A stretch of 40,680 nt of DNA from a virus: positions 1 to 40,680 of the IMG/VR virus record IMGVR_UViG_3300013110_000211; one strand, written 5' to 3'. The notes under the pieces are model-generated. The model was not told the DNA's origin, did no database searches, and was given only the letters and a program-made list of their open reading frames with translations. Every line of letters starts with the position of its first letter. The first letter of the stretch is position 1. The position numbers and the translations under genes were made by a program. Of this stretch, positions 8,495 to 16,550 are shown in pieces.

Positions 8495-9793
8495 TTAAGC
8501 GTTACCGTAAACTTTTTGACCAAAGAATGGGTTTAAACACGCAAACGTCGGACGGAAGTCGATACGCAATTGGTGCGTGTTCTTAGTTGAGTTTGAATCC
8601 TCTGTGATACGGAAGTTCAAACCATCAGTTGTTGTAAAGCTTGAGTCTGTTGCTGCCAACTTCTTAAGCTTAATTGAACCCATACCAAAGAACGCTTCGT
8701 TCCAAGCAAGGCCAGGTGAGTACTGAGTTGATGCAGACTCTTGCACTGTAACAGTAGCACCAGCAACAATTGCAGTGTTAATAGTGTTGTAAGCACCGTT
8801 AACGTCTGATTCAAAAATACCACAACCTGATACAGTTACATTTGCGTCACCTGAGCCGTCGAATGTTGCATCAGCAATGACAGATACAGTCAGAGGAACA
8901 AACGCACCGCCAACACCTCTAATGGACTTATGGTTACGCAAGTGAACCAAGTTAACACCATCAATGATAAGTGTTGTACCAGCTGTAAGAGTTTGCCCAG
9001 AAGTACCGCCAGTAATAACGAAAGTTTGTCGATATGAATCTTTCAAAGTGTCATAAGTCATATCTGGTGCAGATTTAACAGTTAAACCAGTTGTAGCAGT
9101 ACCAGAAGTGAACACAGGCATATTGTCATGCGTGATTACACTGTCAAAGCCTGCAAAGCCATTTGCGATGGTTGCACTACCCCAAGCGCTGCCAACCTCT
9201 GGATTAACCGCAAGACCTTTTTGCTCTGCACTAATCGCTAGGCCATCAAATGTATTGATTGCGCAATAGTTGCGGCCCTTAGGTAGACCGATTGCTTTCA
9301 TCAGCGTACCAGCTTGAGCTATGTCATTCCAAGAGTCGATTGACTCGTTTGGATCGCCACTTGCTAAAGCTGCTGCATCAGCCATGCGCTGAACAAGCTC
9401 AGATTCAATTGTATTACACATATCTTCTGCTGCTGGAGCGACAAGCTGGCTCATTTCTTCTGCAACGTCTTTTGATTCCAGTGCACGTTCAACGTCTGAC
9501 ATTTCAACGAAGACAGTACAGTATTGACCAACCTCTGCTGGCGCTGTACCAACTTGGATTGGGTTAGTGTCTTTACCTGTAAAGTCACCATCATCGGTGC
9601 GCTGAGGTACGAACTGTAAAGGGCGCTTCATGCGTACTGCACCGTAAGCGTCACCTGTTGATTCATCAAAGTTGTTAACTAAGTTGCGCGCGTTTGTTGT
9701 AACTGACTTACTAATTTTACGCTCACTGTCAAAAGCAGGAACGAATGCGCTCATTAGCTTGTCGGTAATGTTACTTTTTAAATCGTTAGCCAT
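8495..9793 (-). CDS. Major capsid (coat) protein, P22 gp5-like
   Basis: 432 aa, very close to the 430 aa of P22 coat protein, and placed directly after scaffold. The N-terminus (MANDLKSNITDKLMSAFVP) and the following N-arm (ARNLVNNFDESTGDAYGAV, then VRMKRPLQF) fit the P22 coat family (HK97 fold). The central part is Gly/Thr/Ser/Val-rich (FVITGGTSGQTLTAGTTL and similar), consistent with the inserted beta domain of that family. ATG 9793 has AAGGTG upstream. It assembles into the procapsid on scaffold and matures on packaging. Confidence 0.9.
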   Translation of the reverse strand: MANDLKSNITDKLMSAFVPAFDSERKISKSVTTNARNLVNNFDESTGDAYGAVRMKRPLQFVPQRTDDGDFTGKDTNPIQVGTAPAEVGQYCTVFVEMSDVERALESKDVAEEMSQLVAPAAEDMCNTIESELVQRMADAAALASGDPNESIDSWNDIAQAGTLMKAIGLPKGRNYCAINTFDGLAISAEQKGLAVNPEVGSAWGSATIANGFAGFDSVITHDNMPVFTSGTATTGLTVKSAPDMTYDTLKDSYRQTFVITGGTSGQTLTAGTTLIIDGVNLVHLRNHKSIRGVGGAFVPLTVSVIADATFDGSGDANVTVSGCGIFESDVNGAYNTINTAIVAGATVTVQESASTQYSPGLAWNEAFFGMGSIKLKKLAATDSSFTTTDGLNFRITEDSNSTKNTHQLRIDFRPTFACLNPFFGQKVYGNA

Positions 9794-9810
9794 TTTTATT
9801 TCACCTTAAA

Positions 9811-10653
9811 TTATTCGAATGATCCAAACTGATCTAAATTATTAACCAGTTGAGACCTTTTACTGTTGATTGTCGGTTCTGGTTTTGTGTCGATAGTTTT
9901 TTTAGCGCTAAATTTAACTTTCTTCTCAGCTCTCTTTAGCACATCAGCAACGGCGAAAACATTATCACCACCAGCCGCACTTAAAAGCTCTTTGAACAAG
10001 GCATCACTACCATTCAGGCCAATGTTAGCTTTAGCTATATCAATTTTAGCCTGAGAGGCTATGTTACTTAAGAATGTAAAGGTTTCAGCATTACCACCGT
10101 TAGCGGTAAACTTATCTAAAAGCTCAGATTTATCCTGCTCGTACTTTGGGTAAACCTTGGTAATAGAATCCTCTTTATGCCTTAAGTAATAATCAGCTTC
10201 AAAAGCCTGCTCGTTAAATTGCTCTTGCTCCACTTCCTGCGGTTTTGAGTTTGGTTGCTTGCTTTGATTTTGATAGTACTCACTTACTGCTTTTTCGTAT
10301 CTATCATTATCATAATCAAACTGCTCTAGTGTTGGCTTTGGGTTTACAATTGGATTTATCTGAGCTTTTAACTCGTCAATTTCTTTTTGTAAACGGTTGT
10401 TTTTCTCTTGCTCTGCATTAAGCTGCTCTGTCTTTCGACGTTTAGCTGCTTTTTCTTTCTGCATAGCTTTGTGCCAGTCTATCGACTGTTCAGGCGTTGT
10501 TTGTTGGTCGCCCTGCTCTTCCACTTCAATTTCAATTAAATCAGTATCAGTGCTTGTTGGCGTTGCACCTTCCTCAACCTTTGTCGCCACAACATCAGTT
10601 GGTTGCTCTACTTGCTCTTGAGCTTCTGTAACATTATCCAAATTATCCGACAT
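9811..10653 (-). CDS. Scaffolding protein, P22 gp8-like
   Basis: 280 aa (P22 scaffold has 303), acidic, Gln/Glu/Lys-rich and largely helical, with a disordered N-terminus (MSDNLDNVTEAQEQVEQP). A long central coiled segment (KEKAAKRRKTEQLNAEQEKN, about 65-100) and a basic C-terminal part (EKKVKFSAKKTIDTKPEPT) follow; in P22 the C-terminal helix-turn-helix of scaffold binds coat. ATG 10653 has GAGAG upstream. It sits between portal and coat, separated from portal by a terminator and a promoter-like motif, so scaffold and coat may have extra transcription. Confidence 0.85.
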   Translation of the reverse strand: MSDNLDNVTEAQEQVEQPTDVVATKVEEGATPTSTDTDLIEIEVEEQGDQQTTPEQSIDWHKAMQKEKAAKRRKTEQLNAEQEKNNRLQKEIDELKAQINPIVNPKPTLEQFDYDNDRYEKAVSEYYQNQSKQPNSKPQEVEQEQFNEQAFEADYYLRHKEDSITKVYPKYEQDKSELLDKFTANGGNAETFTFLSNIASQAKIDIAKANIGLNGSDALFKELLSAAGGDNVFAVADVLKRAEKKVKFSAKKTIDTKPEPTINSKRSQLVNNLDQFGSFE

Positions 10654-10683
10654 AGTAATCTCTCGTCTATCGGTGAACGAAAA

Positions 10684-10702
10684 TCATGCGTTTAGTGCAT
10701 GA
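10684..10702. promoter_or_regulatory. Inverted repeat in the scaffold leader
   Basis: TCATGC (10684-10689) and GCATGA (10697-10702) form a 6-bp inverted repeat around a 7-nt spacer, 31 nt upstream of the scaffold start. It could be an operator or an mRNA hairpin that sets scaffold translation. P22 scaffold is autoregulated after transcription, but no link can be shown here. Confidence 0.35.
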
Positions 10703-10726
10703 AACCTACCTATATTTTATAGAATT

Positions 10727-10738
10727 TTTAGTTATATG
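10727..10738 (-). promoter_or_regulatory. Recurring intergenic motif, site 2 (CATATAACTAAA) with -10 box
   Basis: On the minus strand TTTGCATATAACTAAA is followed after 5 nt by TATAAA and points toward scaffold/coat. A second partial copy (GTTATAACTAAA) lies at 10748-10759. It follows the terminator at 10761-10785, as expected for a new promoter for the most abundant virion proteins. Confidence 0.5.
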
Positions 10739-10760
10739 CAAATTACCTTTAGTTATAACG

Positions 10761-10785
10761 AAAAAACCGCCCATAAAGAGCGGTC
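10761..10785 (-). terminator. Intrinsic terminator between portal and scaffold
   Basis: On the minus strand ACCGCTC (10784-10778) pairs with GGGCGGT (10772-10766, one G-U) and is followed by six T. It would limit read-through from the terminase-portal transcript into scaffold/coat. Confidence 0.75.
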
Positions 10786-10806
10786 TAATATCATTTTGTT
10801 ATAAGC

Positions 10807-12921
10807 TTATTGCTGTCGATTATTAAACATCTCATTAGCCGCTTTGAAATTCATTTCAGCTTCTTTTTGATCCAACTTAACGCCCTCAACCTGCAAACCA
10901 CCAACAACTTTAAGTCTATCGGTTTTCATTTTCTCCATGTCAATTTGATTTTTAACAGCGTCATTTTGTTCATTCATAATCGCCGCTTGACCTTCCATTA
11001 TTCTAGCTTCCGACTCAGAATCTATTAATTGCTGCTGCTGTTGCTGCATCATGGCTTCCGCTTGCATTTGAGCTGCTTGCATTTGCTGCTGCTTAATTGC
11101 TATATACTGTGCCTCCTCCTCATCCTGTGGCTCGTACGGGAACCCTTTTTGAACAATTAAATCTAGACGTCCGTATTTTGCTATTGCATCAATTGCCGGG
11201 TCATCAGTCTTATTAAGTAGCTCCATGTTTTTATAAGCTAATATCTGACCGGCCTCAGTATCAGTACCTACAGCCGCCATCAACTCCAAGTTTTCTTGCA
11301 CTGTTGCAGACACGGTGTCTTTGTATGCTTCACCCTCTTTCACTGTTACCGTGTACTTCCCGAGCGGATTATTACCATAAGGCCCTATTTCACCATTAGG
11401 CGATTTTGTAATTTCAAGCGTTGTAACTTGATTATACTTGCCGTCAATTTCTTGGACTCTAATTTTACGCTGGCTGCTAAAGTAAAGCTTTTGTGCTGCT
11501 GGAATCCATGCCGCACACATGGCTTGTATTGAGTGCATAACGTTTCTAACGATTGGTAGCAATGCATCATCAGTGCGCTCGTTTATTTGCTTTATTGCTT
11601 CTGCGCTTGCGTTTGCTGGCACCGTTACCTGACCCATTGAGCTATTGAATGCGATACTATTCATCAAGAAATCACCGCCAGCCTGCAAACCCGTACCCAC
11701 CATGGGCGGTTGAGTTTGTCCAATTGGCCCTATAACAGCTTGACCATCTTTAGTGTAAGCAACATCAGAAAGAACAAAAGGAACATTGTCTAGGTCAGCT
11801 CTAGCTCTTTGATTGGCGTGTGCTGCAATCTGCTCAGCAAGATACTCAGGCTTAGACACCTGAGGCTTACCCATTATCTCCACCATTGTAGATGCGTACA
11901 TATTGTAAAACATCTCAACATCCCTACGCTTTCTTACCTCACCGCAGTAGTACTCTCTCCCGTCAACCTCTGAATAGTAACCATATCTAGGAATGATGGG
12001 GATTCTATTAAATGGCATTCTTTGTGGCTTTGTTAAGTACTTCTCGCCATCACATAAAGCGTATTCTACATATATATCAAGCTGGTTGTATGTTTCAACT
12101 TCATCGCCAAACATTTCAAGATATTGCTCTTTGTATTCTTTTAGCTGGTCTTTGGTTATCCTATTCCCGTCCTCGTCTTTTATGCCGTTTCCTGATGTTA
12201 TTTTAAAACCAAGCATATTTGTGAAGTCGTGAACGGTTAAATTCTTTTTAACCAACTCATAGTAGTGAGCAATGAAGCAATCTCTTTCTGAGTCGTACTC
12301 TAATGATGTTGACTGACCATCATATAAAGGAGAGGGGAAACTAACTATTTCATCTACATCATATTCTATTTCAGTGGAGCGCTGATTAACTCTTAATAAC
12401 TGCCAGCCTCTAATTGCGTCTGACTTATCTTTTTTAATCGCACCAGAATCAAAGAATACAGAAGTACAAGCAGATCCAATACGCTCAATGCATAAATATT
12501 GCTTTTGCGGGTCTGGGTTTTCCTCATCCTCATACTTAGCAACAAGTTTAACAGCACCAAAACCACCAACTATTGCTTCCCTATTTGCTGTCTCGTTAGC
12601 TTCTGCGCCACCACTAGCTGCAAAGTCATTGCGCCAGCGTTTTTGCAATAGCTCTGAACCATCGTCTGTTGCATCATCTGAGTTTGCGCTAATTACGGCG
12701 TTTAGCTCCATGTTATTAATAGAGCCTGCGCTTTTATTTACATCACGCCATAACATGTTCAACTCTGGTTTTGGCTTGTTTTTAAATTGCTTACCATAGC
12801 TACCGTCCCACCAAGCACTGTCAACATGGAACATTTTTATATCTTTATAGCAACGATAGTTTTGGTCTGTGTCAGCTGTCGAGTAACCAAACTCTATCAG
12901 CATTTCATTGTGATCAATCAT
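10807..12921 (-). CDS. Portal protein, P22 gp1-like
   Basis: 704 aa (P22 portal has 725). It follows terL by 6 nt and starts at ATG 12921 (MIDHNEMLIEFGYSTADTD). The large size, the acidic N-terminus and the C-terminal Gln/Met-rich helical region (QQQMQAAQMQAEAMMQQQ, then a long Asn/Gln/Lys helix to the end) match P22-type portals, where the C-terminus makes the helical barrel in the capsid. It forms the dodecameric ring through which DNA is packaged and to which gp4 binds. The family assignment rests on size, position and overall pattern. Confidence 0.88.
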   Translation of the reverse strand: MIDHNEMLIEFGYSTADTDQNYRCYKDIKMFHVDSAWWDGSYGKQFKNKPKPELNMLWRDVNKSAGSINNMELNAVISANSDDATDDGSELLQKRWRNDFAASGGAEANETANREAIVGGFGAVKLVAKYEDEENPDPQKQYLCIERIGSACTSVFFDSGAIKKDKSDAIRGWQLLRVNQRSTEIEYDVDEIVSFPSPLYDGQSTSLEYDSERDCFIAHYYELVKKNLTVHDFTNMLGFKITSGNGIKDEDGNRITKDQLKEYKEQYLEMFGDEVETYNQLDIYVEYALCDGEKYLTKPQRMPFNRIPIIPRYGYYSEVDGREYYCGEVRKRRDVEMFYNMYASTMVEIMGKPQVSKPEYLAEQIAAHANQRARADLDNVPFVLSDVAYTKDGQAVIGPIGQTQPPMVGTGLQAGGDFLMNSIAFNSSMGQVTVPANASAEAIKQINERTDDALLPIVRNVMHSIQAMCAAWIPAAQKLYFSSQRKIRVQEIDGKYNQVTTLEITKSPNGEIGPYGNNPLGKYTVTVKEGEAYKDTVSATVQENLELMAAVGTDTEAGQILAYKNMELLNKTDDPAIDAIAKYGRLDLIVQKGFPYEPQDEEEAQYIAIKQQQMQAAQMQAEAMMQQQQQQLIDSESEARIMEGQAAIMNEQNDAVKNQIDMEKMKTDRLKVVGGLQVEGVKLDQKEAEMNFKAANEMFNNRQQ

Positions 12922-12927
12922 GTTTCA

Positions 12928-14589
12928 TTACCAATGGTTAACTGTTGGGACGTAACAAGATGCAACGTCAATATTTTGTTTAATAATAACACGGTTTCGC
13001 TCTGACATCATAACGCAGTCAGCCAAGTTGGGGGAGCGTACTTTAAACTTCTGCCTCATTTCCTGCTTGGTATATAGCTCAAACAATCCGCTCGTGTTAG
13101 GTTTTATTGGCATTCTACAAAGCTCTGAACGCAAGCCTTTTAATTCTTCACACTCACTGCTAAAGCTTATTAGCTTCTCTGGGTCACACATAACATTCTC
13201 AGTTACAGCTTTGTATGTCCGGTACACCCTATCCCTTAATGATAAATAGCATTGCGCTCTAAGATTCTTGCAGACCTCTTTGTTTTTCTTCTCTCCAAAC
13301 GTACCACTTGCACCGCTTGGTTCATAGATGGTTTCTGGCATATCAACTGAGCTAGCACCGTTAAACTGGTGCGCTTCCATTTTCTTACCTTGGATTGCGT
13401 CATTAACATCACGCTTTAACGCTACGCCCATACCGCCTACGTCCCACTCGTAAACGTCAGCACCCTCATTGATTGCCACACCTAAAGCCCAATCGCTACC
13501 CTCGTTAACGTCTAGGTCTTTACGGCTAGTAACCTGAGTTATTATGTTGCCCTTTCTTATCGCTATAGCTTTAGGGTCATTACCTAAGTCTGACGGGTCA
13601 TGTGTAACTTTGGTCATACCAAAAGGTTTTAACCCTAGCTTTTCATGAGCATCAACACAAGCATCGAACCATTCGGGCTTAATCAATCCGTTTTCAATAT
13701 CATCATTAAAGCCACCTTCCCATATCCAATCATAAGTTGAGCGTGGAAGGTTTTTTAAATCAAACTGTCTCTCTGCTTCAAGCCCAGACTCATCAAACCA
13801 TGGGTTATCCGACCAATTCATAACAATGATTAGGTGTAAGTCATCTTCATAGATTCCGTTTTTGTCTAGCTCATCTTTGTATGGGACTATGAATCTTTGA
13901 CTAAATGGATCTTCACTAGATGCAGGGTTCCCGCAAAAGGTCATGTTAACTTTGGTTATATCAACTTCGTCAGATTCAACTTCACTCTGCTTACCCGGTA
14001 AACCTTTCTTAGGCTTTTTGCGTGCGGTAGGTGTAAGTGTTCTTAGTGACTTATCAGAAAGGAACTGAGCTTCCTCTATCCACCAATCCAAGAAACCGAA
14101 AGCGGACTTTACTGACTCAGGGTTGCGACTCAAACCCATGAATCTGGCCATTGAATTATTATGCGTAGCTCTTATTGTCTTGTCTGTTACATCAAACCCA
14201 GTTAACTCAAGGCGCTTTATTTCTTCACTAATCAAAGCGTGTACTGAGTCAGCTATCGAGCTTTGGAACTCACGGATACACATTAAGTTTCTGCCTAAGT
14301 CATGCATCTGAATAGCACCATGACCACCCTTACCCAATGACTTACCACTACCACGACCACCAATGAGAATATTAAATCTTTTGGGCCTTAGGAATAACGG
14401 CTTTAGTTTTTCAGCAAAGAAAGCTGTAGGGCTTTTGCAAGTGGGAGTCCATACAGAATCAGACAAGTGATATGTGCTAGTTAAACCTTTAGTCTTTGGG
14501 CAAACAAAGCCTATTACAGTGTTAGCAAAGTCACCGTTATCAGACTTTCTCTGAGCCTCTAAAGCTTCTAGTCTTTTAGCTCTAGTCAT
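12928..14589 (-). CDS. Terminase large subunit (packaging ATPase/nuclease)
   Basis: 553 aa. Walker A GGRGSGKS is at about 77-84 and Walker B with catalytic Glu (FLDWWIEEA) at about 166-174. An adenine-binding-type segment (MCIREFQSSIADS) lies between them. The C-terminal half carries acidic segments that fit an RNase-H-like nuclease (WDVGGMGVALKRD). About 70 residues precede the ATPase, longer than in many large terminases. It overlaps terS by 8 nt (ATGACTAG). It packages DNA into procapsids through the portal. The cutting mode (headful or cos) cannot be read from the sequence. Confidence 0.93.
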   Translation of the reverse strand: MTRAKRLEALEAQRKSDNGDFANTVIGFVCPKTKGLTSTYHLSDSVWTPTCKSPTAFFAEKLKPLFLRPKRFNILIGGRGSGKSLGKGGHGAIQMHDLGRNLMCIREFQSSIADSVHALISEEIKRLELTGFDVTDKTIRATHNNSMARFMGLSRNPESVKSAFGFLDWWIEEAQFLSDKSLRTLTPTARKKPKKGLPGKQSEVESDEVDITKVNMTFCGNPASSEDPFSQRFIVPYKDELDKNGIYEDDLHLIIVMNWSDNPWFDESGLEAERQFDLKNLPRSTYDWIWEGGFNDDIENGLIKPEWFDACVDAHEKLGLKPFGMTKVTHDPSDLGNDPKAIAIRKGNIITQVTSRKDLDVNEGSDWALGVAINEGADVYEWDVGGMGVALKRDVNDAIQGKKMEAHQFNGASSVDMPETIYEPSGASGTFGEKKNKEVCKNLRAQCYLSLRDRVYRTYKAVTENVMCDPEKLISFSSECEELKGLRSELCRMPIKPNTSGLFELYTKQEMRQKFKVRSPNLADCVMMSERNRVIIKQNIDVASCYVPTVNHW

Positions 14590-14992
14590 CCTTAGCCCTT
14601 TCTAAATCGGAAAGCCTTTCCTCAAAGTCTGTGACCTCTTGTATTTTAAGCATAGAAGTAATGCTAGTTATAACTATTGCACCTATATCCGCCGGAATAT
14701 CACCGTTAGCAATAGCCTTTATCACATAGTCAGCTTTTTCATGTGGCTTTGCATCTTCCGGCAACTTAAAGTTTATTAGTGGTGCAACTGACTTTTTGAT
14801 AGGGGCGAGCCTTTTTAACAGCTCACCAAAAGCGAAAGAGTCTTCTGGGTTGTGCGCCTTTTCAACAAGCAAGTCATAAAAACCTTCCTCACTCTTACCT
14901 GTGCGTTTCATGGCTTCAAGTATTTTAGTCCTTTCACTCTTACCCCTCCCTGGCCTATCTTTTGGTTGATTGTCTGATGTAAACCTACTCAT
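14582..14992 (-). CDS. Terminase small subunit
   Basis: 136 aa, directly upstream of and overlapping terL by 8 nt. The N-terminus is basic and likely DNA-binding (KDRPGRGKSERTKILEAMKR), and a helical middle and acidic C-terminal tail (FEERLSDLERAKDD) follow, which is the usual layout of small terminases that recognise the packaging site and hand DNA to TerL. ATG 14992 is chosen; the nearest SD-like sequence (GGAG) is rather far upstream. Family assignment is mainly by position and size. Confidence 0.78.
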   Translation of the reverse strand: MSRFTSDNQPKDRPGRGKSERTKILEAMKRTGKSEEGFYDLLVEKAHNPEDSFAFGELLKRLAPIKKSVAPLINFKLPEDAKPHEKADYVIKAIANGDIPADIGAIVITSITSMLKIQEVTDFEERLSDLERAKDD

Positions 14993-15051
14993 AAGACCGT
15001 TATTTCTCCGTTATTATCTTGGCTTATAAAGTATATCACTAAATTACAGTT

Positions 15052-15077
15052 AATAAAAAACCCGCTTATTGCGGGTC
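15052..15077 (-). terminator. Intrinsic terminator upstream of terS
   Basis: On the minus strand CCCGC (15075-15071) pairs with GCGGG (15065-15061) around AATAA and is followed by TTTTTTATT. The hairpin overlaps the stop codon of the 34-aa gene. It separates the early/middle minus transcript from the terminase operon. Confidence 0.75.
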
Positions 15078-15170
15078 TGTGATTAGAAGCTTGTAGGCAT
15101 AGTAAATCATAATGACACCTAAAGCCCAAAAACCAAAAACAAAAAAATCTATAAGGTGCATATCACTCAT
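15066..15170 (-). CDS. Very small single-span membrane peptide (34 aa)
   Basis: ATG 15170 follows AAGG and lies 11 nt after the stop of the 68-aa gene. The product has an acidic N-terminus (MSDMHLIDF), one hydrophobic span of about 20 residues (VFGFWALGVIMIYYAY) and a short KLLITDPQ tail. Its stop codon lies in the terminator stem. Size and topology resemble short phage membrane peptides. Function unknown. Confidence 0.5.
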   Translation of the reverse strand: MSDMHLIDFFVFGFWALGVIMIYYAYKLLITDPQ

Positions 15171-15180
15171 ACCTTAACCC

Positions 15181-15387
15181 TCATGGCCTTGGGCCGTATC
15201 TATTAACCATATCGCGCAATGTTTTATTCTGTGCTTCTAGCTTTTTAATTTTATCAGATTGCAGTTTTACATACTTGTTAGCGTTATCAAGATTACTGAA
15301 CTCTCCTTTATCATTCATTTGCAATTCAAGTATTGTGAAGTCTCTTATTTCTTCGCCAATTTGGTTTATGCTGTCTTGTATGCTCAT
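15181..15387 (-). CDS. Small coiled-coil protein (68 aa)
   Basis: Starts at ATG 15387 (MSIQDSINQIGEEIRDFTI) with AGGTTAAGG upstream. The C-terminal half is a likely coiled coil (KLQSDKIKKLEAQNKTLRD) ending in NRYGPRP. It is co-oriented with the 115-aa gene upstream and the 34-aa membrane peptide downstream. Function not recognised. Confidence 0.6.
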   Translation of the reverse strand: MSIQDSINQIGEEIRDFTILELQMNDKGEFSNLDNANKYVKLQSDKIKKLEAQNKTLRDMVNRYGPRP

Positions 15388-15420
15388 ACCTTAACCTCTA
15401 ACCTTGTATTTACTCATCTC

Positions 15421-15768
15421 TTACACTCCTAAAGCTTCTAAATTATGCTGAATCCTCAATAGCACCTGTTTAAACTCATCATCGGTTAAATTAGCCAAAA
15501 AACTAATTTTGTCATCAAAATTATTAATTCTGAATAACAAGCATAATCCATTAAATTCACGCGATTGATCTGCATCAAATGACTCAAGCCTTACCGTGCC
15601 TTTGCATTTTTTTATTCTAATAGTGCTGGTTTGATTATTATTCTTAATAACAAAATCAATGCCGCATTCAGACCAAACATAATCAACACCAGCCCCAAAT
15701 GCATACTCAAATTTTACTGAAGTGTTGTTAGCCCATTCAATTATTAAATCTGCGTGCTCATGCCTCAT
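15421..15768 (-). CDS. Hypothetical protein (115 aa)
   Basis: Starts at ATG 15768 (MRHEHADLIIEWANNTSVK) with AGGAGTGTAAG upstream. A soluble alpha/beta protein: strands (VKFEYAFG, IDFVIKN, TIRIKKCKG) and a C-terminal helical part (LTDDEFKQVLLRIQHNLEAL). The opening MRxxHADLIxxWA occurs in small phage proteins of unknown function. It sits directly after the terminator of the structured RNA region, so it needs its own start of transcription or read-through. Confidence 0.65.
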   Translation of the reverse strand: MRHEHADLIIEWANNTSVKFEYAFGAGVDYVWSECGIDFVIKNNNQTSTIRIKKCKGTVRLESFDADQSREFNGLCLLFRINNFDDKISFLANLTDDEFKQVLLRIQHNLEALGV

Positions 15769-15782
15769 CTCTTACACTCCTA

Positions 15783-15809
15783 ATAAAAACCCACCGTTAC
15801 AGTGGGTTT
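15783..15809 (-). terminator. Strong intrinsic terminator at the end of the structured RNA region
   Basis: On the minus strand AAACCCAC pairs perfectly with GTGGGTTT (plus positions 15802-15809 and 15787-15794) around a 7-nt loop and is followed by TTATT. It ends transcription of the noncoding region 15810-16205 and the early operon before the 115-aa gene. Confidence 0.85.
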
Positions 15810-16205
15810 GCTTACTCTCGTTCAATGTAATACACCATGGAAAGCGCATTTGCTGTGCAGCTACGGCGCGATACCCGCAAGACATATAAGCTGTCACCCT
15901 TCACCGCACTTTTCTAAGCTGCACACAAATAAGCTCTAAATTTTGGCGCTCGGCACTGGATTCGAACCAGTTTCACAAGTGAGCGATCAACCTCACCAAT
16001 AGCACCATGCCATGCCTCGCGTTAAATACTAACATCTATCATCACGACCGTAGTTAGTTTACTGCTATCAATTGCCGTACTTATTTTAAGTCGCTACCCT
16101 CCGAAGAGTTGGCACAGTTTCTTGCATAACGACTAACATAGATTATCGAGCATTCTGCCTTACTCGATAAATCAATTGTAGCAAAATCAGTGTTCTTTTA
16201 TAATA
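15810..16205 (-). ncRNA. Structured noncoding region, possible ~400-nt RNA
   Basis: No credible coding frame is present. On the minus strand a TATTAT box (16205-16200) directly follows recurring motif site 3, and the region ends at the terminator 15783-15809, so a self-contained transcript is possible. Stems seen: TTATCGAG/CTCGATAA (16143-16150/16163-16170), ACTTA/TAAGT (16079-16091), GTGAG/CTCAC in the tRNA-like element, ACTGG/CCAGT (T-arm), TGTGCAGCT/AGCTGCACA (15854-15862/15917-15925). ACTAACAT occurs twice (near 16028 and 16132). It could be an RNA gene, a degenerate tRNA cluster, or the 3' end of the early mRNA. Confidence 0.4.
15944..16015 (-). tRNA. Degenerate tRNA-like element
   Basis: On the minus strand a canonical T-arm (ACTGG TTCGAAT CCAGT) is followed by a 7-nt acceptor strand (GCCGAGC), a discriminator G and an encoded CCA. 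Upstream, GCATGGC can pair with the acceptor strand with one mismatch and one G-U, then AT at positions 8-9. The D-arm is poor (mostly G-U) and there is no normal 7-nt anticodon loop; GTGAG/CTCAC closes an 8-nt loop containing GAT. Total 72 nt with CCA. I read it as a tRNA remnant or a tRNA mimic rather than a functional decoding tRNA. An acceptor starting at 16020 fits the usual length but pairs worse. Confidence 0.35.
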
Positions 16206-16208
16206 CCG

Positions 16209-16220
16209 TTTAGCTATATG
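16209..16220 (-). promoter_or_regulatory. Recurring intergenic motif, site 3 (CATATAGCTAAA) with -10 box
   Basis: Minus-strand ATATACATATAGCTAAA is followed after 3 nt by TATTAT (16205-16200) and points into the structured region 16205-15810. No TTGACA-like -35 is present; the motif occupies the -13 to -27 area. It overlaps the intergenic edge just downstream of the 57-aa gene stop. Confidence 0.5.
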
Positions 16221-16230
16221 TATATATGAT

Positions 16231-16404
16231 TTAGTTATTTATAGCCTCATCCTCAAACTTATTTAAGGCAGCGTAAAGATACTCGGGTATTTCTTGCCAG
16301 TGAGTACCATCCCAATTTTCAATACCCCAAAAGTATTTCCCGTTTTCAACTTTAACTTCTAGGCAACCATAATAGTTCCCAATATCACCTATATCTCTTT
16401 TCAT
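16231..16404 (-). CDS. Small hypothetical protein (57 aa)
   Basis: ATG 16404 (MKRDIGDIGNYYGCLEVK) overlaps the TGA of the 43-aa gene (ATGA), with AAAG upstream. It is beta-rich and aromatic (YFWGIENWDGTHWQEI), then a helix (LYAALNKFEDEAINN). This is a compact, plausible small domain of unknown function. Last coding gene of the early minus operon. Confidence 0.6.
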   Translation of the reverse strand: MKRDIGDIGNYYGCLEVKVENGKYFWGIENWDGTHWQEIPEYLYAALNKFEDEAINN

Positions 16405-16532
16405 CTTTCTATCACCTTATAACTATTAACTAACCATGTAGGCGCTAAGATTTTATAATCCTTGCGCCACCCTAAATCCTGCGCTGTTTGCTTGCCGTTT
16501 ATGTGGTTGTTTCTGGTTCTGCATTTACTCAT
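16401..16532 (-). CDS. Small basic hypothetical protein (43 aa)
   Basis: ATG 16532 (MSKCRTRNNHINGKQTAQDL) with a GGGGGG stretch upstream, 18 nt after the stop of the methyltransferase gene. Basic, with tryptophans (LGWRKDYKI, APTWLV). It overlaps the next gene by 4 nt. No family was recognised. Confidence 0.5.
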   Translation of the reverse strand: MSKCRTRNNHINGKQTAQDLGWRKDYKILAPTWLVNSYKVIER

Positions 16533-16550
16533 GATAACCCCCCAGACAAG

